NCBI GenBank assembly: GCA_007570785.1
Contig: ML664163.1
Location: 124,001-188,000 of the forward strand
Direction of reading: 5' to 3'
Length of the DNA: 64,000 nt
Source: Antilocapra americana
Lineage: Eukaryota > Chordata > Mammalia > Artiodactyla > Antilocapridae
Part shown: piece by piece, positions 44,523 to 56,190 of the stretch
Layout: each line of letters opens with the position of its first letter
Numbering within the stretch: position 1 is the first letter of the stretch
Translations under genes and position numbers: made by a program
The notes under the pieces: generated by a model
What the model was told of the DNA's origin: nothing
The model's database searches: none
Seen by the model: only the letters and a program-made list of their open reading frames with translations

Positions 44523-45175
44523 TATGCTAATACCATAATGTTTCTTAAAATTTAATGTACATTGAAATCACCTGGAGTTTGTTTAGTACTGATTCTGACT
44601 CAGTATGTCTGGGATGAGGGCTATGGTTCTGCATTTCTAATAAGCTCCCAGGTGATGGCAATGATGTTGGTCTGTGAAGCACACAGAGTTCTACAGTTGG
44701 AATGTAAAGAGGTACATAATCTGATCTCCACCTTTAATGTAGCCAGGGATGAGTATGGACATGAATAGAACACCCCGGATTTATGTAGCTGTGATATAGC
44801 TCTTCTTTTTTAGTGTCTTTTTTGTCCTATTCTCCTCAAGGTCACCTAATTTTACCTACCCTCTTGGATGGTAGCGGCATGTGCCATGTGTTAAAAACTC
44901 ACCTGCATTTTCTTAATGTACCCTCTCTGAGATTTTCCCTTTGAGAATTAACATTAATATATTATTTAGAAATATGTTAGCATATATTAATATCTAATCC
45001 CTCTCAGATATTATATGGAGATTTGTACCAGGTTGTCTGAAGACATAGGCCAGAAGTTTTATGGTAGAATACAGTATGAGGACTAGGCACATACTGGAAA
45101 ATGGACTGTGAGATAGTCCTTGGAGCTGGGGGAAATCTGCCATGCAGTTCTGTGATTTAATACTCAGGATCTGTG
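44523..45175. other. No recognised feature
   Basis: About 650 bp. gtactgattctgactcagt and aagctcccaggtgatg near 44590-44660 resemble words of an old repeat often seen in mammals, but I cannot assign it. Confidence 0.35.
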
Positions 45176-45370
45176 GGCTTCCCTGGTGGGTCAGCTGGTG
45201 AAGAATCCACCTGCAATGTGGAAGACCTGGGTTCGATCCCTGGGTTGGGAAGATCTCCTGGAGAAGGGAATGGCTACCCACTCCAGCATTCTGACCTGGA
45301 GAATTCCATGGACTGTATAGTCCATGGGGTCACAAAGAGCTGGACATGACTGAGTGACTTTCATTTCAGT
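45176..45370 (+). mobile_element. Bov-tA SINE
   Basis: gggcttccctggtgggtcag through gactgagtgactttcatttc; low divergence, full length. Confidence 0.93.
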
Positions 45371-45609
45371 TATATACATAGCATGGTCCCAGAAAGTAAA
45401 CATTCGCCGAATGACTGGTATGGTGGGACTGATAGACAGGGAACAAAAATGCAATAAAGGAGCTCTGTTAACCTCGAAATGGACTCATGAAAGGATTAAT
45501 CATCAGTGATAAATGTTCATGACCCCCAAAGAGCTGAATGTGTTGTGCTATTCTGAGCAAATTTCATCTATCACTGTTGAGCCATAATAGCTATCCATCT
45601 ATTATGCTG

Positions 45610-45800
45610 ACTGGTGAAGCTCTGTGCCCGCTGAGGTCCGCTTGATGACTTGCTCAGCTCCAGGTTGCCACAGTGGCTGTTGCGCCACCACTGTCACGAA
45701 GCACCCTTCTCTTCGTTGCAATCGCCAACACGCAAACAAACACGCTCACTGCTTCTTCGTATGAAATGAAAAAGAGAAATACGGTGGCATGGTTCTTTCT
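45610..45800. other. Isolated CpG cluster, unassigned
   Basis: About ten CpG dinucleotides occur in roughly 170 bp (for example gttgcgccaccactgtcacg and aatcgccaacacgcaaac), unlike the flanks. No repeat family or gene recognised. Confidence 0.4.
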
Positions 45801-46063
45801 CTCCAGGTTTGTCTGCCAAGTTTAACTGAGCAATTGAATATAGGCTTTCAAGTCTAATCAATTATTGAATACTGATTGAGTGCCAACTTTTTGAAAGTAC
45901 TTTAGTGGGTCCTTGGGAAACATGAAGATTAGTAAGAACTGGATCCCACCTTCATGTAGCTTACATTATAGTTGTTTTGATAATACACATAACTTTTTGA
46001 AAAATCTGTTGTGAGCAACTGACCAAGTTATTTTTTCACCTTTGTGTTTCCCTACCTAGGAAA

Positions 46064-46274
46064 AAGTGAAAGTTAGTGTCACAGTCACGTCCAACTCTTT
46101 GGGATCCTATGGACTGTAAGCTGCCCAACTCCTTTGTCCATGGTATTCTCCAGGCAACAATACTGGAGTGAGTAGCCATTTCCTTCTCCAAGGGATCTCC
46201 CCGAAGCAGGGGTCAAACCTGGGTCTCCTGGATTGTAATGAGATTCTTTACCAACTGAGCCATTAGGGAAGTCC
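46064..46274 (-). mobile_element. Bov-tA SINE
   Basis: gtgaaagttagtgtcacagt through gagccattagggaagtcc. Flanking aggaaaaagtg and aggaaaagtg look like a slightly decayed target duplication. Confidence 0.9.
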
Positions 46275-46689
46275 AGGAAAAGTGACTGGTAAACAGAGAT
46301 TGCAAAAATGTTACTGAAGAATGGTAATTAAATGATGAAATTAAGCAAGAGTTTGGGGCAACAATGAAGTACTGTCACAGGACATGATACAACTAACTTT
46401 AAAATGAGCTTTGTGTACAGTGATATAGGAATAACATTTCTCAAACAGAGTCCACAGCTTTGCTCTAAGAATGGTTTCTTTTCTGTAGATACATGAGAGA
46501 TACACTTGAGTAATTTATATTCAGTTTCATGTTTGTATGTATTTGACAATATAATTAAATGATTTAAAGTAATGTTAGGGGTCCTCAGAAATGTTATTAT
46601 TTTAATCAGATATTATTCGATGCCGTGTATGAATCCTATTTGAATTCTCTTTCAAATAAGCTGTAGAGTATTTTAAAAATTATGGAAGT
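46275..46689. other. No recognised feature
   Basis: About 410 bp of unique-looking sequence. Confidence 0.4.
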
Positions 46690-46893
46690 GTTGAAAGTAT
46701 TAGTTGCTCAGTCATATCTGACTCTTTGTACCCCCATTCAACTGTAACCCACCAGGCTCCTCTGTCCATGGAATTCTCCAGGCTAGAATACTGGAGTGGG
46801 TTGCCATTCCTCTCTCCAGGGGATCTTCCCAACCCAGGGATTGAACCTGCGTTGCAGGCAGATTCTTTATTGGGTGAGCCACCAGGGAAGCCC
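46690..46893 (-). mobile_element. Bov-tA SINE
   Basis: gttgaaagtattagttgctc through gagccaccagggaagccc. Confidence 0.92.
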
Positions 46894-46969
46894 AATTTAA
46901 ATAATGACTGAATAATTGATGATCCTAAGGAATAATTGTTATTATTTTTTGGGTGTGATTGTTTTCTTT

Positions 46970-47172
46970 TTAAAAAATATTTACTTATTTGGCTGCGCAG
47001 GTCTCTAGTTGCAGCATGCAGGTTCTTTCATTGCTGTGCAGATTCTCTAGTTGTGGAGCTTAGGCTTAGTTGCTGCTCAGCATGTGGGATCTTAGTTCCT
47101 CGCCAGGGATCAAACCCATGTCCCTTGCAAGGCAAGGTGAATTCTTAACCACTGGACTGCCAGGAAAGTCCT
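46970..47172 (-). mobile_element. CHR-type SINE
   Basis: ttacttatttggctgcgcag, gtgggatcttagttcctcgc and the head ggactgccaggaaagtcct. Confidence 0.88.
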
Positions 47173-47289
47173 AATTGTTTATTTTTAAAAACAATTCTTA
47201 TCTTTTAAAAATACATACAAATAGCTATGAATGAGATAGTGTAATATCTGGGATCTTCTCCAAAATAATCCAGTGGGTAAATTGATAGT

Positions 47290-47328
47290 GGGGCTTCGCT
47301 GGTGGCTCAGTGATAAAGAAATTCCTGT
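47290..47328 (+). mobile_element. Bov-tA head stub
   Basis: ggggcttcgctggtggctca followed by gtgataaagaa; about 40 bp only, cut off by the neighbouring BovB. Confidence 0.65.
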
Positions 47329-47756
47329 GTATTATTGTTGTTTAGTCACTAAGTCCTGTCTGACTCTTTGTGACCCCATGAACTGCAGCACGCCAGGCAC
47401 TGTCTCCAGGAATCTTCTCAAACTCATGTCCATTGAATTGGTGATACCATCCAACCATCTCATCCTCTGTCACCTCCTTCTCCTCTTGCCCTCAATCTTT
47501 CCCAGCATCAGGAGAAAGATTCCAGTTTCTCATTTTTCCAATGAGAAAAGGACTTTGGCTCTTGCCATCAGATGCCAAAGTATTGGAGCTTCAGTTTCAG
47601 CATCAGTCCTTCCACTGAATATTCAGGATTGATTTCCTTCAGGATTGACTGGTTTGGTCTGATTTAGACACTCAGGAGTCTTCTCCAGAACCACAGTTCT
47701 GAAGCGTCAAATCTTTGGCGCTCTGTCTTCTTTATGGTCCAACTCTAACATCCATG

Positions 47757-47888
47757 CTGCTGCTGTTGCTACGTCGCTTCAGTCGTGTCCGACTCTGTGC
47801 GACCCCATAGACGGCAGCCCGCTTGGTTCCTCCGTCCATAGGATTCTCTAGGCAAGAATACTGGAGCGGGTTGCCATTTCCTCCTTCA
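47757..47888 (-). mobile_element. Bov-A2 SINE nested in BovB, with perfect 13-bp TSD
   Basis: ctgctgctgttgctacgtcg through gccatttcctccttcat. Direct repeats tctaacatccatg at 47744-47756 and 47889-47901 duplicate the BovB target. Confidence 0.94.
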
Positions 47889-48325
47889 TCTAACATCCAT
47901 GGCTTTGACTATATGGACTTTAATTGGCAAGTGATGTCTCTGCTTTTTAATATGCTGTCTAGGTTTGTCATAGCTTTCTTTCCAAGGAGCAAGCATCTTT
48001 TAATTTCATGGCTGTAGTCACCGTCTGCAGTGATTTTGGAGACCAAGAAAATAAAATATGTCACTGTTTCTACTTTTCCCCCTTCTATTTGCCATGAAGT
48101 GATGGGACAGGATGCCATAGTCTTTGCTTTTTTAATGTTGAATTTCAAGCCAGCTTTTTCAGTCCCTTCTCCCATTCTCATCCAGAGGCTTTTTAGTTCC
48201 TCTTCTATTTCTGCCATTAGATTGGTATTAGATTGCGCATATCCAAGGTTGTTGATATTTCTCCTGGCAGTCTTGTTTCCAGCTTGTCATTTATCCAGTC
48301 CAGCATTACACATGGTGTATTCTGC

Positions 48326-48672
48326 ATATAAGCTAAGGAAGACTCTTGAGAGTCTCTTGGACAGCATGGAGATCAAACCAGTCAATCCTTAAGAAAATCA
48401 ACCCCAAATATTCATTTAAAAGACTGATGCTGAAGCTGAAGCTCCAATACTTTGGCATCTGATGCAAAGAGCTGACTCATTGGAGAAGACCCTGATGCTG
48501 GGAAAGATTGATGGCAGGAGGAGAAGGGGAGAAAGAGGATGAGGTGGTTGGATGGCATCCCTGACTTCAGGGAGCAAACTTTGGGAGACAGTGAAGGACA
48601 GGGAAGTCTGGCATACTGCAGTCCATGAAATTACAGAGTCAGATTTAACTGAGCACATGAACAACAACAGCA
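48326..48672 (+). mobile_element. BovB 3' fragment inserted in reverse into another BovB
   Basis: aggaagactcttgagagtct through acatgaacaacaacagc is a sense BovB 3' end of about 350 bp with its short A/C-rich tail, placed inside the antisense BovB. It cuts that element's RT sequence at one point. Confidence 0.88.
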
Positions 48673-49010
48673 AAGTAGGGCAACAGTATACAGCCTGTCA
48701 TACTCCTTCCCCAATTTGGAACCAGTCCATTGTTCCATGTCCAGTTCTAACTGTTGCTTCTTGACTTGCATACAGGTTTCTCAGGAGACAGGTGAGATGG
48801 TCTTGTATTTCCATCTCTTTAAGAATTTTCCAGTTTGTTATGATCCATACAGTCAAAGGCTTTAACATAATCAGTGAAGCAGAAGTAGATGCTTTCCTGG
48901 AATTCCCTTGCTTTCTCTGTGATCCAATGGATGTTGTCAATTTGATCTCTGGTTCCTCTGCCCTTTCTAAATCCAGCTTGTACAACTGGAAGTTCTTGGT
49001 TTACATACTG

Positions 49011-49228
49011 TCCCTGTCCTTGACTCTTTGGGACCCCATGGACTGTAGCATGCCTGGCTCCTCTGTCCATGGGATTTCCCAGGGAAGAATACTGAAGTGG
49101 GTAGCTATTTCCTACTCCAGGGGATCTTCTTGCCCCAAGGATTGAACCTGTGTTCAATCCTGTCTGGTTCCTGTGTCTCCTGCTTTGGCAGGAGGATTCT
49201 TTATCAACTGTGCCACCTGAGAAGCCCA
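49011..49228 (-). mobile_element. Bov-tA SINE
   Basis: gtccttgactctttgggacc through gtgccacctgagaagccc, with a partial duplication of the B-box region (gattgaacctgtgttcaatcc). Confidence 0.88.
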
Positions 49229-50027
49229 CAAACTCCTATAGTGCTGTCTTTTCACTATTGACTTTTTCAATATTTCTTTGTATTTTAGTAGTTAATTAGG
49301 GTTTACATTATGCATCTATAACTTGTCCCAGCCTACCTTGAATTAATATGTAACTTATCCTAAGTTATGTGTAATGTCAGAATCATATAACCCTATAGTA
49401 CTACTTACTTCACTTATTCTTTGTAGTGTTGTCACATATTTTAAAGCTATTTATGTTGTAATCTCCCAAATACAGTATTATAATATTTGTATTAAACTCT
49501 CCATCATCTTTTGAAAATAGCATTTCCAGTGCTCTTCACTTTTTTCCTTCAGAACTAAGTTTCTATCTGGTGTCATTGCCCTTTTGTCTGAAAAAGTTTC
49601 ATCAGCACTTACTGTATAACAGTTCTGCTTATGATGAAGTCTCCTAGTTTTTTTTTTTTGCTATTATTTATTCTCCAAGAATATACTGAGCACAAAATAT
49701 GAGGAAGGCACTAAGTAATTGTCTAACGTATTCTACATGAGAAAATTAATTTGTTTTGATACTATTTTCAGATTCTTTGTTCAAATACTTTGTTTTTGGT
49801 ATAGACTGAAAAATAGATAGCAAAGACAAGTCAGGATCAACTAAAAGCCACTAAGGAAGTGAAATTCAAGTAATTTCATGTAAATGAATGATGATTCATT
49901 CAAAGAAATATAACAGGAAAAAGTTTAAGTTATTAACATTATCACTATCTTTATACTTACACTTTATGATTTGGAATTATGGCAGTCTTTTGTTTGTTCA
50001 TTTGTTTTGTGTTTCTGTTTTGTTTTG
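49229..50027. other. No recognised feature
   Basis: About 800 bp of AT-rich, unique-looking sequence. Faint reverse-L1 words near 49550-49640. Confidence 0.35.
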
Positions 50028-50140
50028 TTTGGGCAGCTCTTCATGGCTTGCAGAATCTTAGTTCCCTAATCAGGGATTGAACCTGTGCTCTTGGCAGTGA
50101 ATACACCGTGTCCTAACCACTGGATCAGCAGGGAATTCCC
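50028..50140 (-). mobile_element. CHR-type SINE (truncated)
   Basis: cttgcagaatcttagttccc, taatcagggattgaacctg and the head ggatcagcagggaattccc. Confidence 0.82.
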
Positions 50141-50438
50141 ATATAATAGTTGTTTTAACAAAGTTATTTACAAAGGGAAGCAGTAAGTAGCTACATGTTT
50201 AAGGCCAGAGTGGCAATTAAAATTTTTCTAAAATAGGTTCATGTAAATAAAGGATAAGCTGAAATTTCAAATTGTGTGTATGTGTACGTGTCTCTGTGTG
50301 TGTAAGAAAGAAGAGAGACTTCTCAAAAATGAGTGGGTCAGAAAATATTGCTATGGCACCTTATTTCTAGGTTAAGAAAGTTGTGCTGCTGTTTTTAGTA
50401 AATGCATTTTTGCAAATGTATGGCTTTTGTCCCCACCT
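50141..50438. other. No recognised feature
   Basis: About 300 bp; short (gt)n-like run at 50273-50303. Confidence 0.4.
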
Positions 50439-50450
50439 AGTCACTGTAGA

Positions 50451-50643
50451 CTTCCCTTGTGGCTCAGCTGGTAAAGAATTCACCTGCAATGTGGGAGACC
50501 TGGGTTCGATCCCTAGCTTAGGAAGATTCCCTGGAGAAGGGAAAGGCTACCCACAGGCTACCCACTCCAGTATTTCAGCCTGGAGAATTCCATGGACTAT
50601 GGGGTCACAAAGAGTAGGACACAACTGAGCGACTTTCACTTTA
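50451..50643 (+). mobile_element. Bov-tA SINE with perfect 12-bp TSD
   Basis: cttcccttgtggctcagctg through gactttcacttt, with an internal duplication of ggctacccac. Direct repeats agtcactgtaga at 50439-50450 and 50644-50655. Confidence 0.94.
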
Positions 50644-50655
50644 AGTCACTGTAGA

Positions 50656-51517
50656 AAATGAACAAGCATATACGAATTACAGCAATTGCTATCAATATTT
50701 TTGTCCTAATTAATTCTTTCTTAGGCATAAAGCTAAACTTGACACTATTTGTTATTTTATCTTGTCATATATATTCCAGTTTGAGGTGAAATGCAAAGAT
50801 TTATGATGCAAAAGTTTTATAATACATCATCCCAAGAATGCTGGCTGCTTGCCATTACAGAAAATAGGGATGAGAAGAAGCTGGCCTAAAATTATGGCTA
50901 ACATAATTATAGCCTAGATTTATCAGCATCCAAAAGTAATAGACACGTGTTTATTCATTTATTTATAGCAGAGCCTGTATTTTTAGAAGTATCTTTGAAA
51001 TTTCTTTCTTCTCTACTTTTATGATTTATCCAAAATTATCCATTCCAGTATTATATTTAGGGTAAATATGTTAAAATGCTAGTTTAATTTATGTATAAAG
51101 ACTGTTCCTAAGTATGCAGATGTAAGTGCCTCTGACATGGGGATACATTATGCCACATAGTGTTTGAAAATAGAACTAACCCAGAAAGTGATTTTGACAT
51201 AAGACCTCAGTGTTTTCCAAAGGTTATTTCAGTCCCAGACTTTGGGGATGAGTCAAAACAACTCAGAATGGGAGAGGTAAGGGAGAAATTTCATTCTGAG
51301 TAAATTCTGCAGTATCCAGGCAGATCAGTTGTTAGTAAGAACATCTGAAAAATCAGGTCATGTTTATCAATCAACAGAACTTAATGAGCATTTCCTTTTT
51401 GCCTGACACTGTTATAAATACTGTGGAAAATATAAAAATATCTGAAGACAAATCGAAGGTCTACAGTTATGCTGGAGAAATAATACAATTGTTAAAAAAA
51501 ATAAATGTTAAATTTTA
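50656..51517. other. No recognised feature
   Basis: About 860 bp of unique-looking sequence. Confidence 0.4.
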
Positions 51518-51741
51518 TGTGCTCAGTTGCTTAGTTGTGTCCAATTCTTAGTAACCCCATGGACTGTAGCCCACCAGGCTCCTCTGTCCATGGGATTCTC
51601 CAGGCAGGAATACTGCCTGTATTCTTGTGGGTTGTCATGCCCTCCTCCAGGGGATCTTCCTGACTCAGGGATCAAACCCACATCGCTGACATCTCCTGCA
51701 TTGGCAAGTTGGTTCGGTTCTTTACCACTGAGACGCTCCTG
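51518..51741 (-). mobile_element. Bov-tA SINE
   Basis: gtgctcagttgcttagttgt through ctgagacgctcctg, with small duplications (gaatactgcctgtattcttg). Confidence 0.85.
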
Positions 51742-51856
51742 AATTTTATAGTAATATACAAAAGTAGGTTCAATAAAAATTAAACAAAAATTCTCTCTGT
51801 ATTGAACTTACTTTTGTACATTGCTAAATTTTATAGTAATATACAGAAATAGGTTG
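51742..51856. repeat. Composite direct plus inverted repeat
   Basis: A 19-bp direct repeat aattttatagtaatataca occurs at 51742-51760 and 51827-51845. Between and overlapping them, arms tacaaaagtaggttcaata (51757-51775) and tattgaacttacttttgta (51800-51818) are reverse complements at 18 of 19 positions with a 24-base loop. Confidence 0.85.
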
Positions 51857-52164
51857 TATAAAGAGAAAATTTTTGTGGGTTTGAATAATTAATAAGATTT
51901 TACCAAAGGAAATGGGGAATCAGCTGCATGTTTATTCATCTTGTTTCTGTTCTGGATGGGATGACTGCAAAGCGAAATAAATAAACCACAAAAAAGCCAT
52001 ATTTGTTGGAAGAAATGACTTACAGTGATCTAAGTAGGGTTAGTTTAAGCCTTCCAGGAATTGACCAAAAAAGTTACAAGATAAATTTCAGGAAGACTTG
52101 ATTTCTATCTCATTAAGATAAAAAAGAAGAGGTGTTCAATAGATGAAATTCTGTGCTGTGCTAA
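51857..52164. other. No recognised feature
   Basis: About 300 bp between the composite repeat and an LTR. Confidence 0.4.
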
Positions 52165-52830
52165 GCTGTTATATTAGTCTGTTGCTACATAACAAATCAC
52201 CAAAAAATGTAGCAGCTTAAGATAGCACATATGTATTACCTTACAGTTTCTCTGGGTCAAGAGAAACTATGGGCACAGCTCAACTGGGTCCTTTGCTTAG
52301 AGCTTTGAGAGGCAGCAACAAAGGTGGCAAGCCATGTTGACCAGGCTGCATCTGGAGGACAAGTGGGGAAAATGTGCTTCCAGGCTCATTTAGGTATTGG
52401 CAGAATCCTGATCCTTTGGCTATAGGACTGAGGACCCCAGTCAACATCCCCTTTTTATTGGATGTTGACCCGAGGCTGCCTTTTGTCCCTAGAGGACATT
52501 CATAATTTCCATAATTTCCTACTACATGAACCTTTCCACAAGCAGTTACAGTGTGGCAGTTTGTTTTCTCCAGACCAGCAGGTCTCGGACATGATCTGCT
52601 AAGAGTCATGTATATATGATTTTAGGTGATATATTTGTCTATCTAATCTCTACCATGGGTTTCCTTAAATAGAGACAAAAAGGGTAACCTGATTATGAGA
52701 GTGACATCCTGTAACCTTTGGCAGGTTCATTTGGTTAAAACCAAGTCACAGGTTCTTCCTGCAAAGAGAGGAGATTAACTCATTAGGTGTCACCTTGGGA
52801 AGTGTCCACCTGACTATCTAATATTAAATA
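52165..52830 (-). mobile_element. MaLR/MLT1 LTR
   Basis: tattagtctgttgctacata, cttacagtttctctgggtca, ggcacagctcaactgggtcc, gagtgacatcctgtaacctt and accaagtcacaggttcttcc are MLT1 blocks in reverse order, about 650 bp. Solo LTR, diverged. Confidence 0.7.
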
Positions 52831-54222
52831 ATATATTTCTACCACATTTTATTGTACTAATTAGCAACTCAGCACTTTAGTCGGTGATTTTAAATAATCT
52901 CTTTCTTCTCACCAAATCTCAGTATTGGGATACAATTGTCTATGTGTCTTTCACATTTTTGCACACCTTCAGAGCAAGAGTCATTAACTTCTTTGTTATG
53001 TTTGTGCAGATGTTTGTATAGAGAATGTCTCCCTCCAGGGCAGATGACAGACTTGGTTCCAGATCATAGTGATAAAGATAGGTTTTCCTTCCTGGAAAAC
53101 ATTAGGCAGGTTTGCTAGCATCCTCCTTCTAAAGTTGAGGGTTTTCTAAACTCAAAATTCCTCAACTGTGACACAGAATACTCTGTATGTCCAGCATCCA
53201 CCTGGGTTCATATCTTCATACCCTGATGAAACTTGGGGAGCAATGGAAATTGAATTGAACATGAAGTTCACGTTGCCTGCTGCGCCCTGGGCACTAATGT
53301 CCTTTGTCTCTGACTTGGGTCTCCTGTCTTCTGTCACATCTATGAAACTGAGAGCAGACTAAGCAGGGCAACATCTCAGGCCCTCCACAATTTCTCGACA
53401 CTCAATTTTCCTCCATGTAATATAAGAGATTAGAGTGAGGTTATTTTTATATTCGTTTAATGTTTTATCATTGATATTCTGATACTGTAACTGGTTTTGT
53501 CATTTTCATCATTGGGATAGAAGAACTCAACCATTTTTTGTACTCTTCTTTTAAGGGTGTTTAAAGATTCCACAATAGTCTAGAGATAGTTAACATTATT
53601 TAAAACCACCTTTTGCAAATAAGGAAACTAAACTTATTTTAATTTGCTTGTTATGCTAATGTGAGGCATTTACCATTTGAAAAACAAATCTATTAGGATA
53701 TTGGTTGCATGTTTTTGTTGCAGTTTTATGGTTTATGGCAACATTGTAAAATCTCATTCTTTGAACTTTGTGTTTAAGTATCAGTCTGATATATTCTACA
53801 TCCTGTGTTTTGTTCAAACTATTCCTTTCCCACATTTGCAAACATTAACTGGTCTGTGACTGTTACTTAGCATTTCTTAATTGATCTTTTTGTTTATTGT
53901 GAAAAAGTGAAGTGCTTTGGAAGGGGGTAAAATTGCTGTGAACCACTGAATAGGGTTGGAGCCTGAGATGGAATCCTGAGGCAAACTCCTACAGGCAAGC
54001 AAAGAGCACAGATAGAACAAGCAGGTTTTCCACAAAGTCAGTGAAAGACCCACAACTCCAGGTGAGATTAGCCTGGTTTTTGCTATTTTGTTATTTTTTC
54101 AGCTATGATTGAAAGTAATGAACTCACAATTTAATTTTTTACTGTATAAGCAAAATTTATAGAGACTTCTCTAAAAATAGAAGTAGCTAAAAATAGAAAT
54201 AGCTAATACATATTTTTCATTA
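52831..54222. other. Unique-looking sequence
   Basis: About 1.4 kb. A moderately GC-rich block at 53140-53400 holds overlapping 60-64-codon frames on both strands without splice context or recognisable domain. Confidence 0.4.
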
Positions 54223-54232
54223 TATTTAGCTT

Positions 54233-54447
54233 TTTGTTGTTGTTTAGTTGCTAAGTCGTGTCCAACTCTTTTGCGACTGCATGGACTGTAGCCTGCCAGT
54301 CTCCTCTGTCCATGGGATTTCCCAGGCAGGAATACTGGAGTGAGTTGCCATTTCCTTCTCTGAGGGATCTTTCCAACCCAGGGACTGAACCTGGGTCTCC
54401 TGCATTGGCAGGCAGGTTCTTTACCACCGAGCCACCAGAGAAGTTCC
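54233..54447 (-). mobile_element. Bov-tA SINE with TSD
   Basis: (ttg)n tagttgctaagtcgtgtcc through gagccaccagagaagttcc. Flanks tatttagctt (54223-54232) and tatttggctt (54448-54457) differ at one base. Confidence 0.92.
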
Positions 54448-54457
54448 TATTTGGCTT

Positions 54458-54934
54458 AATACTTTAAAACAAAAACCTCAACATAAAAAATCTAACATTC
54501 TAACATCAGAGTTTATACCACACATGAGCATCCTATGAGTGTGAGTGTGAGCATGTATGTGCATGCATGTATGGATTTGTGTTTGTATGGAAATCAAACT
54601 AAAGTGACAGAGGGAGTATCCTTACCTCTACCTCCCTTTCTTTGTAACATCATCCTTGATTGACGAGCCTCCTTTCTCACTCATCTTTCTTTTTCAGTTT
54701 CTTTTCTTGGCCTCTCCTACATGAACACACTTAAATCAAGTTTGTTCTCTTCATCTTTGTGCCTATCCCAGACCCTGGCTCATTGAGAGCACTCAATCAG
54801 TATTTGCTGGATGTGTGAATGAAGAAGTGAATGGATAGATAAATGAATAAATTAGTAGATGAAGTGTTATGGAAGTGCATAGGTAGGGGAGCTTCATTTT
54901 ATTGGAGTCAGTCAGAAAATTTTTTCTAAAGAAG
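54458..54934. other. No recognised feature
   Basis: About 480 bp. A (gtgagtgt/gcatgtat)n purine-pyrimidine run at 54538-54590. tggatagataaatgaataaa near 54833 is a low-complexity stretch. Confidence 0.45.
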
Positions 54935-56190
54935 GTGAAAATTATGCTCAAAATTCATCAAGCCAGACTTCAGCAATATGTGAACCGTGAACTTCCAGAT
55001 GTTCAAGCTGGTTTTAGAAAAGGCAGAGGAACCAGAGATCAAATTGCAAACATCTGATGGATGATCAAAAAAGCAAGAGAGTTCCAGAAAAACATCTATT
55101 TCTGCTCTATTGACTATGCCAAAGCCTTTGACTGTGTGAATCACATCAAACTGTGGAAAATTCTTAAAGAGATGGGAATACCAGACAACCTGACCTGTCT
55201 CTTGAGAAACCTGTATGCAGGTCAGGCAGCAACAGTTAGAGCTAGACATGGAACAACAGACTGGTTCCAAATCAGGAAAGGAGTACGTCAAGGCTGTATA
55301 TTGTCACCCTGCTTATTTAACTTATATGCAGAGTACATCATGAGAAATGCCAGGCTGGAGGAAGCACAAGCTGGAGTCAAGACTGCTAGGAAAAATATCA
55401 ATAACCTCAGATATGCAGATGACACCACCCTTATGACAGAAAGTGAAAGGAACTAAAAAGCCTCTTGATGAAAGTGAAAGAAGAGAGTAAAAGTTGTCTT
55501 AAAGCTCAACATTCAGAAAACTAAGATCATGGCATCCAGTCCCATCACTTCATGGGAAATAGAAGGGGAAACAGTGGAAACAGTGTCAGACTTTATATTT
55601 TGGGGCTCCAAAATCACTGGAGATGGTGATTGTAGCCATAAAATTAAAAGACACTTACTCCTTGGAAGGAAAGTTATGACCAACCTAGATAGCATATTAA
55701 AAAGTAGAGACATTACTTTGTCAACAAAGGTCCATCTAGTCAAGGCTATGATTTTTCCAGTAGTCATGTATGGATATGAGAGTTGGAGTATAAAAATAGC
55801 TGAGAGCCGAAGAATTGATGCTTTTGAACTGTGTTGTTGAAGACTTTTGAGAGTCCCCTGGACTGCAAGGAGATCCAACCAGTCCATCCCAAAGAAGATC
55901 AGTCCTGGGTGTTCATTGGAAGGACTGATGTTGAAGCTGAAACTCCAATACTTTGGCCACCTCATGCGAAGAGCTGACTCTTTGGAAAAGATCCTGATGC
56001 TGTGAAGGATTGGAGGTGGGAGGAGAAGGGGACGACAGAGGATGAGATGGCTGGATGGCATCACTGCCTCTATGGACATGGGTTTGGGTAGACTCCAGGA
56101 GTTGGTGATGGACAGGGAGGCCTGGCGTGCTGTGATTCATGGGGTGGCAAAGAGTCAGACATGACTGAGTGAATGAACTGAACTGAGAGA
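54935..56190 (+). mobile_element. 5'-truncated BovB, sense, RT largely readable
   Basis: Starts aattatgctcaaaattcatc in the RT fingers and contains a 131-codon open RT frame (55061-55456) with FCSIDYAKAFDCV, RQGCILSPC and YADD at 55412-55423. A second frame (55529-55840) covers the thumb, and the 3' end gactgagtgaatgaactgaa closes at 56190. A stop at 55056, a frameshift near 55450 and stops near 55840 kill it. Confidence 0.94.

Larger units (their letters stand above)
47335..49010 (-). mobile_element. BovB fragment interrupted by a Bov-A2 and an opposite BovB
   Basis: Antisense BovB runs from the 3' end (gttgtttagtcactaagtcc) through the RT thumb and palm (47900-48325). It resumes after an insert at 48673 with the segment upstream of it (accagtccattgttccatgt, coding DWFQIG) to about 49010. 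The breakpoint falls within the RT sequence just before YAEY. Frameshifts and stops are present. Confidence 0.9.

Noticed and set aside
52280..52609. 109-codon minus-strand frame
   Set aside because: It lies within the MaLR/MLT1 LTR and has no domain or splice context.
53140..53400. Overlapping 60-64-codon frames on both strands in a GC-richer block
   Set aside because: No splice sites, no recognisable family, and opposite-strand overlap is expected in GC-richer DNA.
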